A stretch of DNA of 64,000 nucleotides, from positions 186,001-250,000 of the forward strand of contig NZ_CAUI01000021.1 in the NCBI RefSeq assembly GCF_000350165.1, read 5' to 3'. Source of the DNA: Halanaerobium saccharolyticum subsp. saccharolyticum DSM 6643. Its GTDB lineage: Bacteria > Bacillota > Halanaerobiia > Halanaerobiales > Halanaerobiaceae. Below the pieces are notes generated by a model. The model was given only the letters and a program-made list of their open reading frames with translations. It had not been told where the DNA came from and did no database searches. Numbering within the stretch: the first letter of the stretch is position 1; each line of letters begins with the position of its first letter. The position numbers and the translations under genes were made by a program. Shown here one piece after another: positions 44,552 through 53,227 of the stretch.

Positions 44552-46114
44552 GTGAAAACAGAAAAAGTTAATCAGATAATAGAAAAAATATTGGTTTATG
44601 GTGAAATAAATAATTTATTGGGGCCCTGGGATAAAGTTGCTGCTAGAAATGAAATTAGAGATATTTTAAAAATAGAAGAATGTCCAGAACCAGCTTTAAC
44701 AAAAGAAGAATTTGATGTTCCAGAAGATCCTCAAGGGTTGCTTGATCATCTTTTAGATTTTGCTGTAAAAAAAGATTTGATTAATGATCGAGTTACAGAA
44801 AGAGATCTCTTAGATACAAAAATAATGGGAGCTATGACTCCTAGACAGTCTGAAATTAGTCGTCGGTTTTATGAGACTGCAGAAAGAGAAGGTATCAAAA
44901 GAGCAACTAATGAATATTATCATTTTGCTAAGGCCAGCAATTATATTCGTCAAGCTAGAATTGCAAGAGACTTAAACTGGAAAGCAGAAAGTGAATACGG
45001 TCCGATTGAAATTACTATTAATCTTTCTAAACCAGAAAAAGATCCAGATGAGATAGCTAAAGCAAGACAGGAACCACAGAGCAATTATCCTAAATGTTAT
45101 CTGTGTCTTGAAAATGTTGGTTTTCCAGGATCATTTAATCATCCTGCTCGCCAAAACCATCGAGTAGTACCTTTGAAATTGCAAAATGATGACTGGTTTT
45201 TGCAATATTCTCCTTATGTTTATTATAATGAGCACTGCATAGTGTTTTACAAAAAACATATTCCAATGCAAATTAATAAAAATACATTTGCAGTTTTACT
45301 TGATTTTATTGATCAGATTCCTCATTATTTTATTGGTTCTAATGCTGATTTGCCACTTGTTGGTGGTTCAATCTTAAATCATGATCATTATCAGGGTGGA
45401 CGCCATATTTTCCCAATGGAAGAGGCAGAAAGTGAAGCATATTATCACCACCCAACCTTCCCAGATTTAGAGATTAGTCGGATTAAATGGCCTATGTCTG
45501 TGATTAGATTAAAAGCAGAAGCACGAGAGGATATTATAAATTTAGCAGTTAAAATTTTAGATAATTGGCGTCAATATTCTGATCCAGAATTAGATATTTT
45601 AGCCTTTAGTCAAGTAGATGGCAAACAGAAACCGCATAATACTATAACACCTATAGCTAGAAAAAAAGATGATCATTACGAATTAGATCTGGTTTTGAGA
45701 AATAATCGTAAAAGTGATGAATATCCAGATGGGATTTTTCATCCACATCAAGAATTACATCATATTAAAAAAGAGAATATAGGTTTAATTGAGGTAATGG
45801 GTCGAGCAATTTTGCCTGGGCGCTTGAAAAAAGAGTTGAATTGGATTTCAAGTTATTTAAGTGGAAATCTGGAACTGGATGAGCTTAAGCAAAAAGATGG
45901 ACTGAAAAAACACTTAGATTGGACAGCTGAAATAGAAAAAGAATTTGGGAGAAAATTAAGTGAGGAGGAAGCTGAAAGAGTAGTTGAAGTTGAGGTGGCT
46001 AAAAAGTTTAGTCAAGTTTTAGAGGATGCAGGTGTTTACAAAAATAATTCTATAGGTTATAAGGGTTTTGAGAGATTTCTGCAAAGTGCAGGAATAGAAA
46101 AGACAGAACTATAA
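44552..46114 (+). CDS. galT: UDP-glucose--hexose-1-phosphate uridylyltransferase (class II GalT)
   Basis: The Leloir-pathway enzyme exchanging UMP between UDP-glucose and galactose-1-phosphate. The 520-residue length and the sequence mark the Firmicute class II GalT (GalT family 2), not the 350-residue class I. Motifs: YPKCYLCLENVGFPG with Cys pairs, and SILNHDHYQGGRH near residue 275 with the active-site His region. It starts at GTG 44552 with SD AGGAGG. galK and galE are not in the window, so the rest of the pathway must be elsewhere. The downstream GntR gene begins 20 bp later, suggesting a shared transcript. Confidence 0.94.
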   Translation: MKTEKVNQIIEKILVYGEINNLLGPWDKVAARNEIRDILKIEECPEPALTKEEFDVPEDPQGLLDHLLDFAVKKDLINDRVTERDLLDTKIMGAMTPRQSEISRRFYETAEREGIKRATNEYYHFAKASNYIRQARIARDLNWKAESEYGPIEITINLSKPEKDPDEIAKARQEPQSNYPKCYLCLENVGFPGSFNHPARQNHRVVPLKLQNDDWFLQYSPYVYYNEHCIVFYKKHIPMQINKNTFAVLLDFIDQIPHYFIGSNADLPLVGGSILNHDHYQGGRHIFPMEEAESEAYYHHPTFPDLEISRIKWPMSVIRLKAEAREDIINLAVKILDNWRQYSDPELDILAFSQVDGKQKPHNTITPIARKKDDHYELDLVLRNNRKSDEYPDGIFHPHQELHHIKKENIGLIEVMGRAILPGRLKKELNWISSYLSGNLELDELKQKDGLKKHLDWTAEIEKEFGRKLSEEEAERVVEVEVAKKFSQVLEDAGVYKNNSIGYKGFERFLQSAGIEKTEL

Positions 46115-46134
46115 TAAAAAGGAAGTGTTGGATT

Positions 46135-46821
46135 ATGAGTAAATTTAATTTAAATGCGATTGATTCTTATAGTTATGAACCATTAAGGAAACAAGTTTAT
46201 AAGGTATTGCGCGAGGCAATATTAAAGGGAGAACTGATGATTGGTGAAAAAATAACTGAAATGGAAATTGCCGATGAACTCAGTGTTAGTAGAACTCCAG
46301 TTAGGGAAGCTTTTAGAATGCTTGAACAGGAAGAATTAATTAATATTATTCCTCAGCAGGGAGTTTTTGTGGCTGGAGTAGAAACTGAAAAAGAGATAGA
46401 TGATATTTTTCAACTGCGAGCAGAATTAGAGGGTTTAGCAGCTTATCTTGCAGCTGAAAAAATAAATGAAGAGCAAAAAGATTTGTTAAAAGAATATACA
46501 AAGGAACTTGAAGAATGCATAGAAAATAATGATCAACGTGGGTGTATAAGGGTGGATATTGCTTTTCATAGAATAATAAAAGAGGCTTCAAACAATAAAT
46601 GGTTAGAAAAATTTTTAGATACTCTTTTTGAACAGGCAACCCGTTTTCGAAGCAGCAGTTTTTCCCGCAAAGGTAGAATGCAGGAATTTTTATCAGAACA
46701 TATGGAACTTGCTGATGCGATTAACAGTGGTGATTCGGATAGAGCACGCAAATGTGCTGAAGATCATATTAAAGCCGCCTGGGATAGTATTATTACAGTT
46801 TTTGAAAAAGAAAATAAGTAG
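46135..46821 (+). CDS. GntR family transcriptional regulator (FCD domain)
   Basis: A 228-residue FadR-subfamily regulator. The winged helix at residues 15-80 reads PLRKQVYKVLREAILKGELMIG then EIADELSVSRTPVREAFRML. A helical FCD effector domain follows (IFQLRAELEGLAAYLAAEKI, then DIAFHRIIKEASNN and a final EDHIKAAWDSI, with the metal-binding His set). It is the last gene of the galT transcript and probably regulates the 40-46 kb sugar cluster. The sequence differs clearly from the GntR at 29.1 kb. Only 8 bp separate its stop from the convergent gene at 46830, with no room for a terminator. Confidence 0.92.
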   Translation: MSKFNLNAIDSYSYEPLRKQVYKVLREAILKGELMIGEKITEMEIADELSVSRTPVREAFRMLEQEELINIIPQQGVFVAGVETEKEIDDIFQLRAELEGLAAYLAAEKINEEQKDLLKEYTKELEECIENNDQRGCIRVDIAFHRIIKEASNNKWLEKFLDTLFEQATRFRSSSFSRKGRMQEFLSEHMELADAINSGDSDRARKCAEDHIKAAWDSIITVFEKENK

Positions 46822-46829
46822 CAAATTTA

Positions 46830-49166
46830 TTAATCAGATTTTAATTTATAAATTATATGTTCTAATGGAATTGGCCGACTGTAGTAGTAACCCTGTATAA
46901 TATCACAGCCAAATGTTTTTAATTGTTGGGCTTGCTCTTTATTTTCTACACCTTCCGCAACTACTTTTAAATTCAGATTATGGGCGAGGGTGATAATTGT
47001 GTTAACAATAGCACGGTTATTATTATTATTAATAAAATCATCAATAAAAGATTTATCAATTTTCAAAGTGTTAAGTGCAAATCTTTTAATATAATTTAAA
47101 GATGAATAACCAGTACCAAAATCATCAATTGCTGTTTTGACACCTCTTTTATTTAATTTATTTAAAACATCTATTGTATAATCTATATTTTCTACAGTTG
47201 TTCTTTCCGTAATTTCTAATTCAAGATTTTCAGCTTTTAATTCAGTTTTTTGAAGCACATTTTCAACAGTTCTAATAAAGTCCTTATCAATAAACTGCTC
47301 AGGGCTTACATTAACTGAGAGATAGTAGTCACTATCAAAATAATCATTTAGTTTTTTGATTTCTCTACAACTTCTTTCAAGCACCCAGTTACCAATTTCC
47401 TTAATAAATCCATTTTCTTCTGCGAGTGGAATAAAGACTCCAGGTGGTATTAAGCCTTTTGTTGGGTGCTGCCATCTGATTAATACTTCAAATCCTATAA
47501 TTTTTTCATTTTGACTATCATTAAAACTTTGATAATGTAATATAAACTCTTCATTTTTGAGAGCAGCAGCAAGGTCATTTTCTAATTTTTTCTTTTCTGA
47601 AATATTTTTATCAACATTTATTGAATAAAAAGACATTTTATCAGAACTACTTTTCTTAACTGAGTGCATAGCTAAACTTGCATTTTTAAGAAGTGTATCC
47701 ACTTTTTTGCTGTCATCAGGATAAACTGAAACTCCCAGGCTTGATTTAAGATAAATAATATTTTCATTTATAAAGTAGTCACTATTAATATGGCTTAAAA
47801 TCTTATGTAAACGTTTTTCAGCTATTGTTTTTGATTTGAATTTTCTTTCTTTTATATAAAAATAAAACTCATCGCCGACTCGACTGATTAAATGCTCAGA
47901 TTTAAGCTCATTAGATAGTCTATCTGCTAATTTTTGTAAGATCTGATCCCCAGTATTATGACCAAAACTATCATTTATAGATTTAAAATCGTCAATACCA
48001 ACAGCACAGAGGTATAATTTATCATTTTTTAATTCATATAAATGATTCTCTAGTTCTTTTTTGAAAAAACTAATATTAGGTAATCCAGTTAGTGAATCAT
48101 TATAAGTTAAGTCTTTAATTACCCCCATCATTTTATTGAAACTCTCTGCAGCTTCGCCAATCTCGTCATTACTATTTATTTCAGACCTTATATTTAAATT
48201 TCCAGAAGCACCTTTTTGAAAGGTGTTTTTTAATTGGATGATTGGTTTAGCAATATTATGTGAGAGATAAAAACTTAAAATAAAAGCTAAAATAATTGTT
48301 ATTACAGATATTATAATTATTATTTTATTGACTTTATAGATAGATTTTTGGAGATAGTTTTGTGGTAAAATACTTACTATTTTCCAGTTTTCAGTTCCCG
48401 GAATTGTTTGATAAAAAGCATGCATCTCAGTTTCATTTTCTCTAAAGGTTAAATTGCCTTTTTCTTTATTTTTTATTTTTTCAATAAAATCATATCGATA
48501 ATCAAAAAAACTACTGTAATTATAAAAAAGATGGTTGTTAAGATTGCTTTGATTTGGATGAGCTACGATATTTCCCTGGCTGTTGATTAAAAAAGAATAG
48601 ATTCCCTCCTGAGTGTTGGTATATCTGTTGATATAGCTTGATAAACTTTTGATTTCGATTGTCCCAGCCAGCAAAGAAAGATTATTACCTGCTATTGGCG
48701 AAGATATAACAATAATTGGCTTATCTGTAGATTTAGAAATAACTGGCTCTGAAATCACAGTTTTGCCACTTAAAACCTTGCTAAAATAATCGCGATCACT
48801 TATATTACCAGCATTATTCTTGATTGTAGTGCTGTAATTTCCATCCTGATCGGCAATAAAAAAGAAAGAATAATTATTTTCTCTTTTTTGTAATTCTGTT
48901 CGCAAATAAGACAATTTTTCCTGCCAGCTGCCGTGCTGAACCACTTGCGTATTTGCATAAATTTCCATATCAGATTTCTTTTCTTCAAACCAGTTGGCTG
49001 TTAATTCTGATTTCTGAGCTACATTATTTATTTCATTCTGAAATATTATATCTTCTAAAATCCAGTTAAAACTATTTGTGATTGCGATAATTACTGTTAA
49101 AGTGAAAATGACAATGATTGTTGAAATTAGAATTAGAATTTTATTACGAAAATTAATACTTTGCAT
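46830..49166 (-). CDS. Membrane sensor with dCache, HAMP, degenerate GGDEF and EAL domains
   Basis: A cyclic-di-GMP signalling protein of 778 residues. TM1 is at about 11-32. The extracellular Cache domain runs to about 280 (IADQDGNYSTTIKNNAGNISDRDYFSKVL), TM2 about 283-305, and HAMP about 307-360. The GGDEF domain at 365-525 has its signature changed to RVGDEFYF, so the first Gly is Val and cyclase activity is doubtful. The EAL domain at 535-775 keeps EVLIRW, NVSPEQF, ELEITERT, DDFGTGYSSL and VAEGVEN, so the phosphodiesterase residues look intact. Net function is likely c-di-GMP degradation gated by an extracellular ligand. It is convergent with the GntR gene. Confidence 0.93.
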   Translation of the reverse strand: MQSINFRNKILILISTIIVIFTLTVIIAITNSFNWILEDIIFQNEINNVAQKSELTANWFEEKKSDMEIYANTQVVQHGSWQEKLSYLRTELQKRENNYSFFFIADQDGNYSTTIKNNAGNISDRDYFSKVLSGKTVISEPVISKSTDKPIIVISSPIAGNNLSLLAGTIEIKSLSSYINRYTNTQEGIYSFLINSQGNIVAHPNQSNLNNHLFYNYSSFFDYRYDFIEKIKNKEKGNLTFRENETEMHAFYQTIPGTENWKIVSILPQNYLQKSIYKVNKIIIIISVITIILAFILSFYLSHNIAKPIIQLKNTFQKGASGNLNIRSEINSNDEIGEAAESFNKMMGVIKDLTYNDSLTGLPNISFFKKELENHLYELKNDKLYLCAVGIDDFKSINDSFGHNTGDQILQKLADRLSNELKSEHLISRVGDEFYFYIKERKFKSKTIAEKRLHKILSHINSDYFINENIIYLKSSLGVSVYPDDSKKVDTLLKNASLAMHSVKKSSSDKMSFYSINVDKNISEKKKLENDLAAALKNEEFILHYQSFNDSQNEKIIGFEVLIRWQHPTKGLIPPGVFIPLAEENGFIKEIGNWVLERSCREIKKLNDYFDSDYYLSVNVSPEQFIDKDFIRTVENVLQKTELKAENLELEITERTTVENIDYTIDVLNKLNKRGVKTAIDDFGTGYSSLNYIKRFALNTLKIDKSFIDDFINNNNNRAIVNTIITLAHNLNLKVVAEGVENKEQAQQLKTFGCDIIQGYYYSRPIPLEHIIYKLKSD

Positions 49167-49411
49167 AAATCTATAGGCACCTGCTTTAGTAAATATATTT
49201 ATATAAATAAAAATGACTGCAATTAATATATTTCTAGATATCTATAGAATTACCTGTATTTTATTTTAAAATTTATATTTTTTAAGTCAATATAGTTCCT
49301 ATAATATTAATTATTAATCTGATTTATTCTAAATAAACTGTTTTCATTGGAGCGAAACAAATATCAGAAAATTAATAAATCAAAATAATACTTTTGCTTG
49401 ATAAAGGATTG

Positions 49412-49420
49412 TGTTATAAT
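49412..49420 (+). promoter_or_regulatory. Extended -10 promoter of the amino-acid transporter
   Basis: TGT-TATAAT (49412-49420) is an extended -10 with no good -35, about 80 bp before the binding-protein start. The 336-bp gene-free stretch 49167-49502 separates divergent genes and is otherwise AT-rich with no further recognisable feature. Confidence 0.55.
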
Positions 49421-49502
49421 AATTCTTAAGATATTTTTTATCATTTTCGCATATAAATAGTAGCGAGAAGATAGAATTCTAATTTAAAGGAGGAAAAATT
49501 TA

Positions 49503-50234
49503 ATGAAAAAGAGTTTAGTATTAATTTTAGTTCTGTTGGCAGTAGTAACTTTAAGTACCGGTGTAATGGCTCAGCGCTATGTAGTAGGAACAAATGCAAG
49601 CTTTCCACCCTTTGAGTATGTAGAAGATGGTGAAATTGTAGGTTTTGATATTGATTTAGTTAAAGAAATTGCTGAACTTCAGGGTTTTGAAGTGGAATTT
49701 AGAGATATTAGTTTTGATTCTTTAATTCCTGGTTTAGCTTCGGGAAGTCTTGATATTGTTGCAGCGGGTATGACAATTACTGAGGCAAGAAAAGAAGTTG
49801 TAGCTTTTTCTGATCCATATTATTCCGCCAATCAGTCAGTTCTAGTACATCAAGATTCAGAAGAAGATCTAACTGTTTTATTTGGTGATAATGATATTGG
49901 TGTTCAAACTGGAACAACTGGAGACACCTGGGTTAGAGAAAAATTGATGGAGCGAGATATTTTAACAGGGGATATCAGAAACTATGATTCCTATGTATTT
50001 GTTATTCGAGATTTAGCAAATGAAAATATTGATGCAGCAGTTTTAGACAAACCAGTTGCAGAAACTTATAGTAAAAATAATCCTGTTAAAGTAGTTGCAG
50101 AATTAATTACTGGTGAAGAATATGGTATTGCAGTATCTAAAAATAATTCAGAGCTGCAGAAAGAAATCAACGAAGGTCTTGCAAAAGTGATAGAAAATGG
50201 AACAATGGATGAATTAATCGAGAAATATTTTTAA
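49503..50234 (+). CDS. Polar amino acid ABC transporter substrate-binding protein
   Basis: A family-3 periplasmic-type binding protein of 243 residues. The signal peptide at 1-23 (LVLILVLLAVVTLSTGVMA) has no lipobox Cys. The mature protein begins RYVVGTNASFPPFEYVEDGEIVGFDIDLV, followed by ITEARKEVVAFSDPYY and GVQTGTTGD. These are hallmark motifs of HisJ/GlnH/ArtJ-type proteins. A hairpin after it separates it from the permease-ATPase-permease genes. The exact amino acid (Gln, Arg, His or Cys type) is not predictable. Confidence 0.93.
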   Translation: MKKSLVLILVLLAVVTLSTGVMAQRYVVGTNASFPPFEYVEDGEIVGFDIDLVKEIAELQGFEVEFRDISFDSLIPGLASGSLDIVAAGMTITEARKEVVAFSDPYYSANQSVLVHQDSEEDLTVLFGDNDIGVQTGTTGDTWVREKLMERDILTGDIRNYDSYVFVIRDLANENIDAAVLDKPVAETYSKNNPVKVVAELITGEEYGIAVSKNNSELQKEINEGLAKVIENGTMDELIEKYF

Positions 50235-50245
50235 TAGAATATAAT

Positions 50246-50290
50246 TAGGCTTTCCCTTTATAAATTAAATTCATAAAGGGAAGCCTTTTA
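50246..50290 (+). terminator. Hairpin terminator after the amino-acid-binding protein gene
   Basis: Left arm 50246-50260 and right arm 50272-50285 pair over 14 bp with one bulged T, followed by TTTT. It probably reduces read-through into the permease genes, giving excess binding protein. Confidence 0.8.
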
Positions 50291-50431
50291 AATTTTTATT
50301 TTTGTGAAGATATTACTTTTTTGAAAAATAATTTTACTTTTGAATGTTTAATAAGCAACTATAAATTAAGCTTTGTAGAGTGGAATTATTAATTTGATTT
50401 TTTTAAAACTAAAATTGGGAAAGGATCGATT

Positions 50432-51118
50432 ATGGATAAATTAGAATTAATTCAAGAAGCACTACCTTATCTATTAGAAGGAACATGGATTACGGTTCAG
50501 CTTAGTTTCTGGAGTCTTTTAATTGGTATAGTAGTAGGTCTTCCGATAGCTTTTGCTCAGGTATATGGGAATAAAATATTAAAAGGATTTGTTGCAGTCT
50601 ATGAACGATTGGCGAGAAGTATTCCATTATTAGTGATGCTTTTGCTTTTAAATTATGGGCTGCCAATGTTGGGTTTAAGAATACCTGTTTTTAGAGCTGC
50701 GGTGCTTGGGATTGGACTTAGGTCAGCAGCTTATCAATCTCAAATTTATAGAGGCGCTATTCAGTCAGTTGGAGGTTCACAGATGAAAGCTGCGCTTTCA
50801 CTTGGAATGAGTAAAATGAAAGCTTTTTTTCATATTATAGCACCACAGGCAATTAGAATTGCAATTCCTCCAGTTGCTAATGAATCAGCAATAGTACTAA
50901 AAGATACTTCTCTTGCTTTTACAATAGGTGTTGTAGAGCTTTTAAGACAGGGAGAATATTTTATTGCAACTTCGAATGAGCCAATGGTTATTTATTTAAC
51001 TATTGCAGCAATTTATTTTATTTTAACAACTATAGTTAATGGAGGTCTATCCCTTTTTGAGAAAAAATATCAGATTCCAGGGATAGGTATTGAAGGAGGA
51101 CATTCAGATGCCTACTAA
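50432..51118 (+). CDS. Polar amino acid ABC transporter permease 1
   Basis: A HisQ/HisM-type permease of 228 residues starting at ATG 50432. The start PYLLEGTWITVQLSFWSLLIGIV is typical, with about five helices. The coupling loop is GSQMKAALSLGMSKMKAFFHIIAPQAIRIAIPP near residue 110-140. Its 3' end overlaps the ATPase gene by 11 bp. It forms a heterodimer with the permease at 51866. The 197-bp gap before it contains the binding-protein hairpin and no other clear feature. Confidence 0.93.
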   Translation: MDKLELIQEALPYLLEGTWITVQLSFWSLLIGIVVGLPIAFAQVYGNKILKGFVAVYERLARSIPLLVMLLLLNYGLPMLGLRIPVFRAAVLGIGLRSAAYQSQIYRGAIQSVGGSQMKAALSLGMSKMKAFFHIIAPQAIRIAIPPVANESAIVLKDTSLAFTIGVVELLRQGEYFIATSNEPMVIYLTIAAIYFILTTIVNGGLSLFEKKYQIPGIGIEGGHSDAY

Positions 51119-51866
51119 GCATTTATTAAAAATAGAAGATTTACATCACAGTTTTGGAGAAGAAGAGGTACTCAAAGGAATCTCTTTTTCGCTTGACAAA
51201 GGAGAAACTAAAGTAATTGTTGGTCCGAGTGGGACAGGCAAAAGTACAATTTTAAATAATATTATTCGTCTTGTACCACCCAAAAAGGGTAAAATTTATT
51301 TGGAGGAGACTGAGATTACAGCTGCTAAAAAAATAAATAAAATCAGACAGCAAATTGGATTTGTTTTTCAGGATTTTGGTTTATTTAATCACCTGACAGC
51401 AAAAGGGAACATAATGATTGGTTTGACTAAAGTTAAAAAAATGAATAAAAAAGAGGCGGAAGAACTTGCTCTTTTCGAACTTGACCGGGTAGGATTAAAA
51501 CAGTATGCTGATTCTTATCCTTCTCAATTATCTGGAGGACAAAAACAGCGAGTCGGAATTGCTAGGGCATTAGCTATGCAGCCTAAACTTATTTTATTTG
51601 ATGAACCTACTTCTTCCCTGGACCCTGAGCTAACTGGTGAGGTACTTAAAGTTATGCGCAATTTGGCTGAAGAGGGAATGACAATGCTGGTTGTGACACA
51701 TGAGATGGGTTTTGCGCGCAGTGTTGCTGATGAATTAATTTTTATGGAAGCTGGCAATATTGTAGAACAGGGTGATCCAGAAAAATTATTTACAGAGCCA
51801 GAGCATCAACGAACCAGAGAATTTCTTTTTCAATTGACTGATTTATATGGTGAGGGTGAGAACTAA
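51108..51866 (+). CDS. Polar amino acid ABC transporter ATP-binding protein (GlnQ-like)
   Basis: The ATPase of the amino-acid importer, 252 residues. ATG 51108 is supported by SD AAGGAGGA (51093-51100); longer readings would place the start inside the permease before that SD. Motifs: Walker A GPSGTGKST near residue 38, Q-loop FVFQDFGLFNHL, signature LSGGQKQRVGIARAL, Walker B LILFDEPTSSLDPE, switch His in VVTHEMGF. It is sandwiched between the two permeases with overlaps on both sides. Unlike the sugar importers in this window, this system carries its own ATPase. Confidence 0.95.
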   Translation: MPTKHLLKIEDLHHSFGEEEVLKGISFSLDKGETKVIVGPSGTGKSTILNNIIRLVPPKKGKIYLEETEITAAKKINKIRQQIGFVFQDFGLFNHLTAKGNIMIGLTKVKKMNKKEAEELALFELDRVGLKQYADSYPSQLSGGQKQRVGIARALAMQPKLILFDEPTSSLDPELTGEVLKVMRNLAEEGMTMLVVTHEMGFARSVADELIFMEAGNIVEQGDPEKLFTEPEHQRTREFLFQLTDLYGEGEN

Positions 51867-52510
51867 TGCTAGATATTTTTATGGAGTATTACCCCTTATT
51901 TTTAAGAGGGCTAGGAGTTACAGTTTTTGTAACAATAATTTCCTGTTTTTCAGGAACAATTTTAGGTACTTTACTGGCTTTAGGAAAAATTTATGGAAAT
52001 AAATATATATCAGCTTTGACTAGGATTTTTATTTCTATTATTAGAGGAACTCCACTTTTAGTTCAGCTTTTTATAATATATTATGGTCTGCCTTCTTATG
52101 GTGTTAGATTAACTCCAATCACAGCAGCAATTATTAGTTTTATAATTAACAGTGGGGCTTATCAGGCAGAGTATCTGCGCGGATCTATCCAATCAATCAG
52201 CGGCAGTCAGTTAAAGGCTGCACAATCAATTGGAATGACAAAATGGCAGGGAATTAGACATATAGTTTTACCTCAGGCATTGAGGCGTGTTATTCCTTCC
52301 TGGACTAATGAATTTATTTATATGATTAAATATTCTTCACTTGCTTATGTTATTGGGGCTAAAGAATTAATGACAGAAGGTAAATTAATAGCCAGCCGCA
52401 ACTACCAGTTTTTTAATGTCTATTTTGTAGTAGCTTTGATTTACTTAATTGTAATTATAATTTTTGTTTATTTATTTAATCGTTTGGAGAAAAAAGTTAC
52501 AATTCCTTAA
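51866..52510 (+). CDS. Polar amino acid ABC transporter permease 2
   Basis: The second HisM-type permease, 214 residues. Its ATG 51866 shares one base with the ATPase stop. The start YYPLFLRGLGVTVFVTIISCFSG is typical, with the coupling loop GSQLKAAQSIGMTKWQGIRHIVLPQALRRVIPS near residue 120-150. It resembles the first permease but is clearly diverged, indicating a heterodimeric channel. It ends the operon; a terminator with two G-U pairs follows. Confidence 0.93.
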   Translation: MLDIFMEYYPLFLRGLGVTVFVTIISCFSGTILGTLLALGKIYGNKYISALTRIFISIIRGTPLLVQLFIIYYGLPSYGVRLTPITAAIISFIINSGAYQAEYLRGSIQSISGSQLKAAQSIGMTKWQGIRHIVLPQALRRVIPSWTNEFIYMIKYSSLAYVIGAKELMTEGKLIASRNYQFFNVYFVVALIYLIVIIIFVYLFNRLEKKVTIP

Positions 52511-52569
52511 ATCTTAAACAGAGATGCAACTAAAAATATATTTTATATGTTATATAAACTTCGAATTTG

Positions 52570-52600
52570 AGGCTTGCTAATTATTTAGTAAGTCTTTTTT
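52570..52600 (+). terminator. Rho-independent terminator after the amino-acid ABC operon
   Basis: AGGCTTGCTAA (52570-52580) pairs with TTAGTAAGTCT (52585-52595), including two G-U pairs, then a T-run to 52600. Confidence 0.78.
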
Positions 52601-52746
52601 GCTTAATTATAAGAGAAATCAAAGAAATATTCGCTCTTGTATTCTAAAATTTAAAATGCTATAATTAATTAAAGGAAATATATGTAATCTAATTCTACCA
52701 ATAATTCTAGTTCATGGAAATTATTAAGAGCAGGGTGGTGAAAATT

Positions 52747-53112
52747 TTGGACCAAGATCTTCTTGAAGCGATGAGAAAGATTATTGTTACAGAAACTAAA
52801 AAGATTGTGCAGCAAGAGACCAGAAAAATTGTACAGGAAGAGACTAAGAAGATTGTGCAACAAGAGACCAGGAAGATTGTACAGTCAGAAACAGCAAAAT
52901 TGAGTGCTCAGGTGAAAGAAAATACACAAATTCTCAGGTCTTTAGAGTCAAATAAAGATATTCAAAATGCTCGCATGGACAGAATGCAACATGATTTGGC
53001 CCAATTGACCGGCTGCTGCAAAAAAATTGAAGATTTGGAAGATAGATATATTCACCACAGCCATCGGATAGTTATAGATACAAGTGAGGCAGTTGAAAAA
53101 GATGCCAGTTAA
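52747..53112 (+). CDS. Small coiled-coil protein with tandem octapeptide repeats
   Basis: I do not recognise a family. I place the start at TTG 52747, with SD AGGGTGGTG (52732-52740) upstream; ATG 52714 in the same frame lacks an SD. The 121-residue protein has four near-identical eight-residue repeats of the type ETKKIVQQ / ETRKIVQE (residues about 16-47). A charged helix follows (LSAQVKENTQILRSLE and MQHDLAQLTG), with a CC pair near residue 86. The whole reads as one long amphipathic helix, likely oligomeric. It has no signal peptide or TM segment. It lies between two terminators, so it is monocistronic. Similar short anti-phage or structural helices exist, but nothing supports a function. 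Confidence 0.75.
   Translation: MDQDLLEAMRKIIVTETKKIVQQETRKIVQEETKKIVQQETRKIVQSETAKLSAQVKENTQILRSLESNKDIQNARMDRMQHDLAQLTGCCKKIEDLEDRYIHHSHRIVIDTSEAVEKDAS
52792..52887 (+). repeat. Four tandem 24-bp repeats within the coiled-coil gene
   Basis: Units start at 52792, 52816, 52840 and 52864. Units 1/3 and 2/4 resemble each other most, so a 48-bp unit probably duplicated. The period is a multiple of 3, keeping the frame. Confidence 0.9.
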
Positions 53113-53123
53113 CCGAATTAATG

Positions 53124-53155
53124 AAGGCAGTTTCCAGTCTGGAGCTGTCTTTTTC
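53124..53155 (+). terminator. Terminator after the coiled-coil gene
   Basis: An imperfect stem of AAGGCAG...CCAG (53124-53137) with CTGG...CTGTCTT (53139-53151) is followed by TTTTC. Confidence 0.7.
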
Positions 53156-53227
53156 TTATAGAAATCAGCTCCTCATTTCAATTTATTAGCTTCGCGAACG
53201 GTAGGTGAAACAAGAAAGGGTGATTAA

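Noticed and set aside
52792-52887. CRISPR-like repeat array
   Set aside because: The repeats are directly tandem, in frame within a coding sequence, with no spacers.
53113-53227. Cobalamin riboswitch before the adenosyltransferase
   Set aside because: The gap is only 115 bp, contains a terminator, and shows no B12-box-like conserved core.
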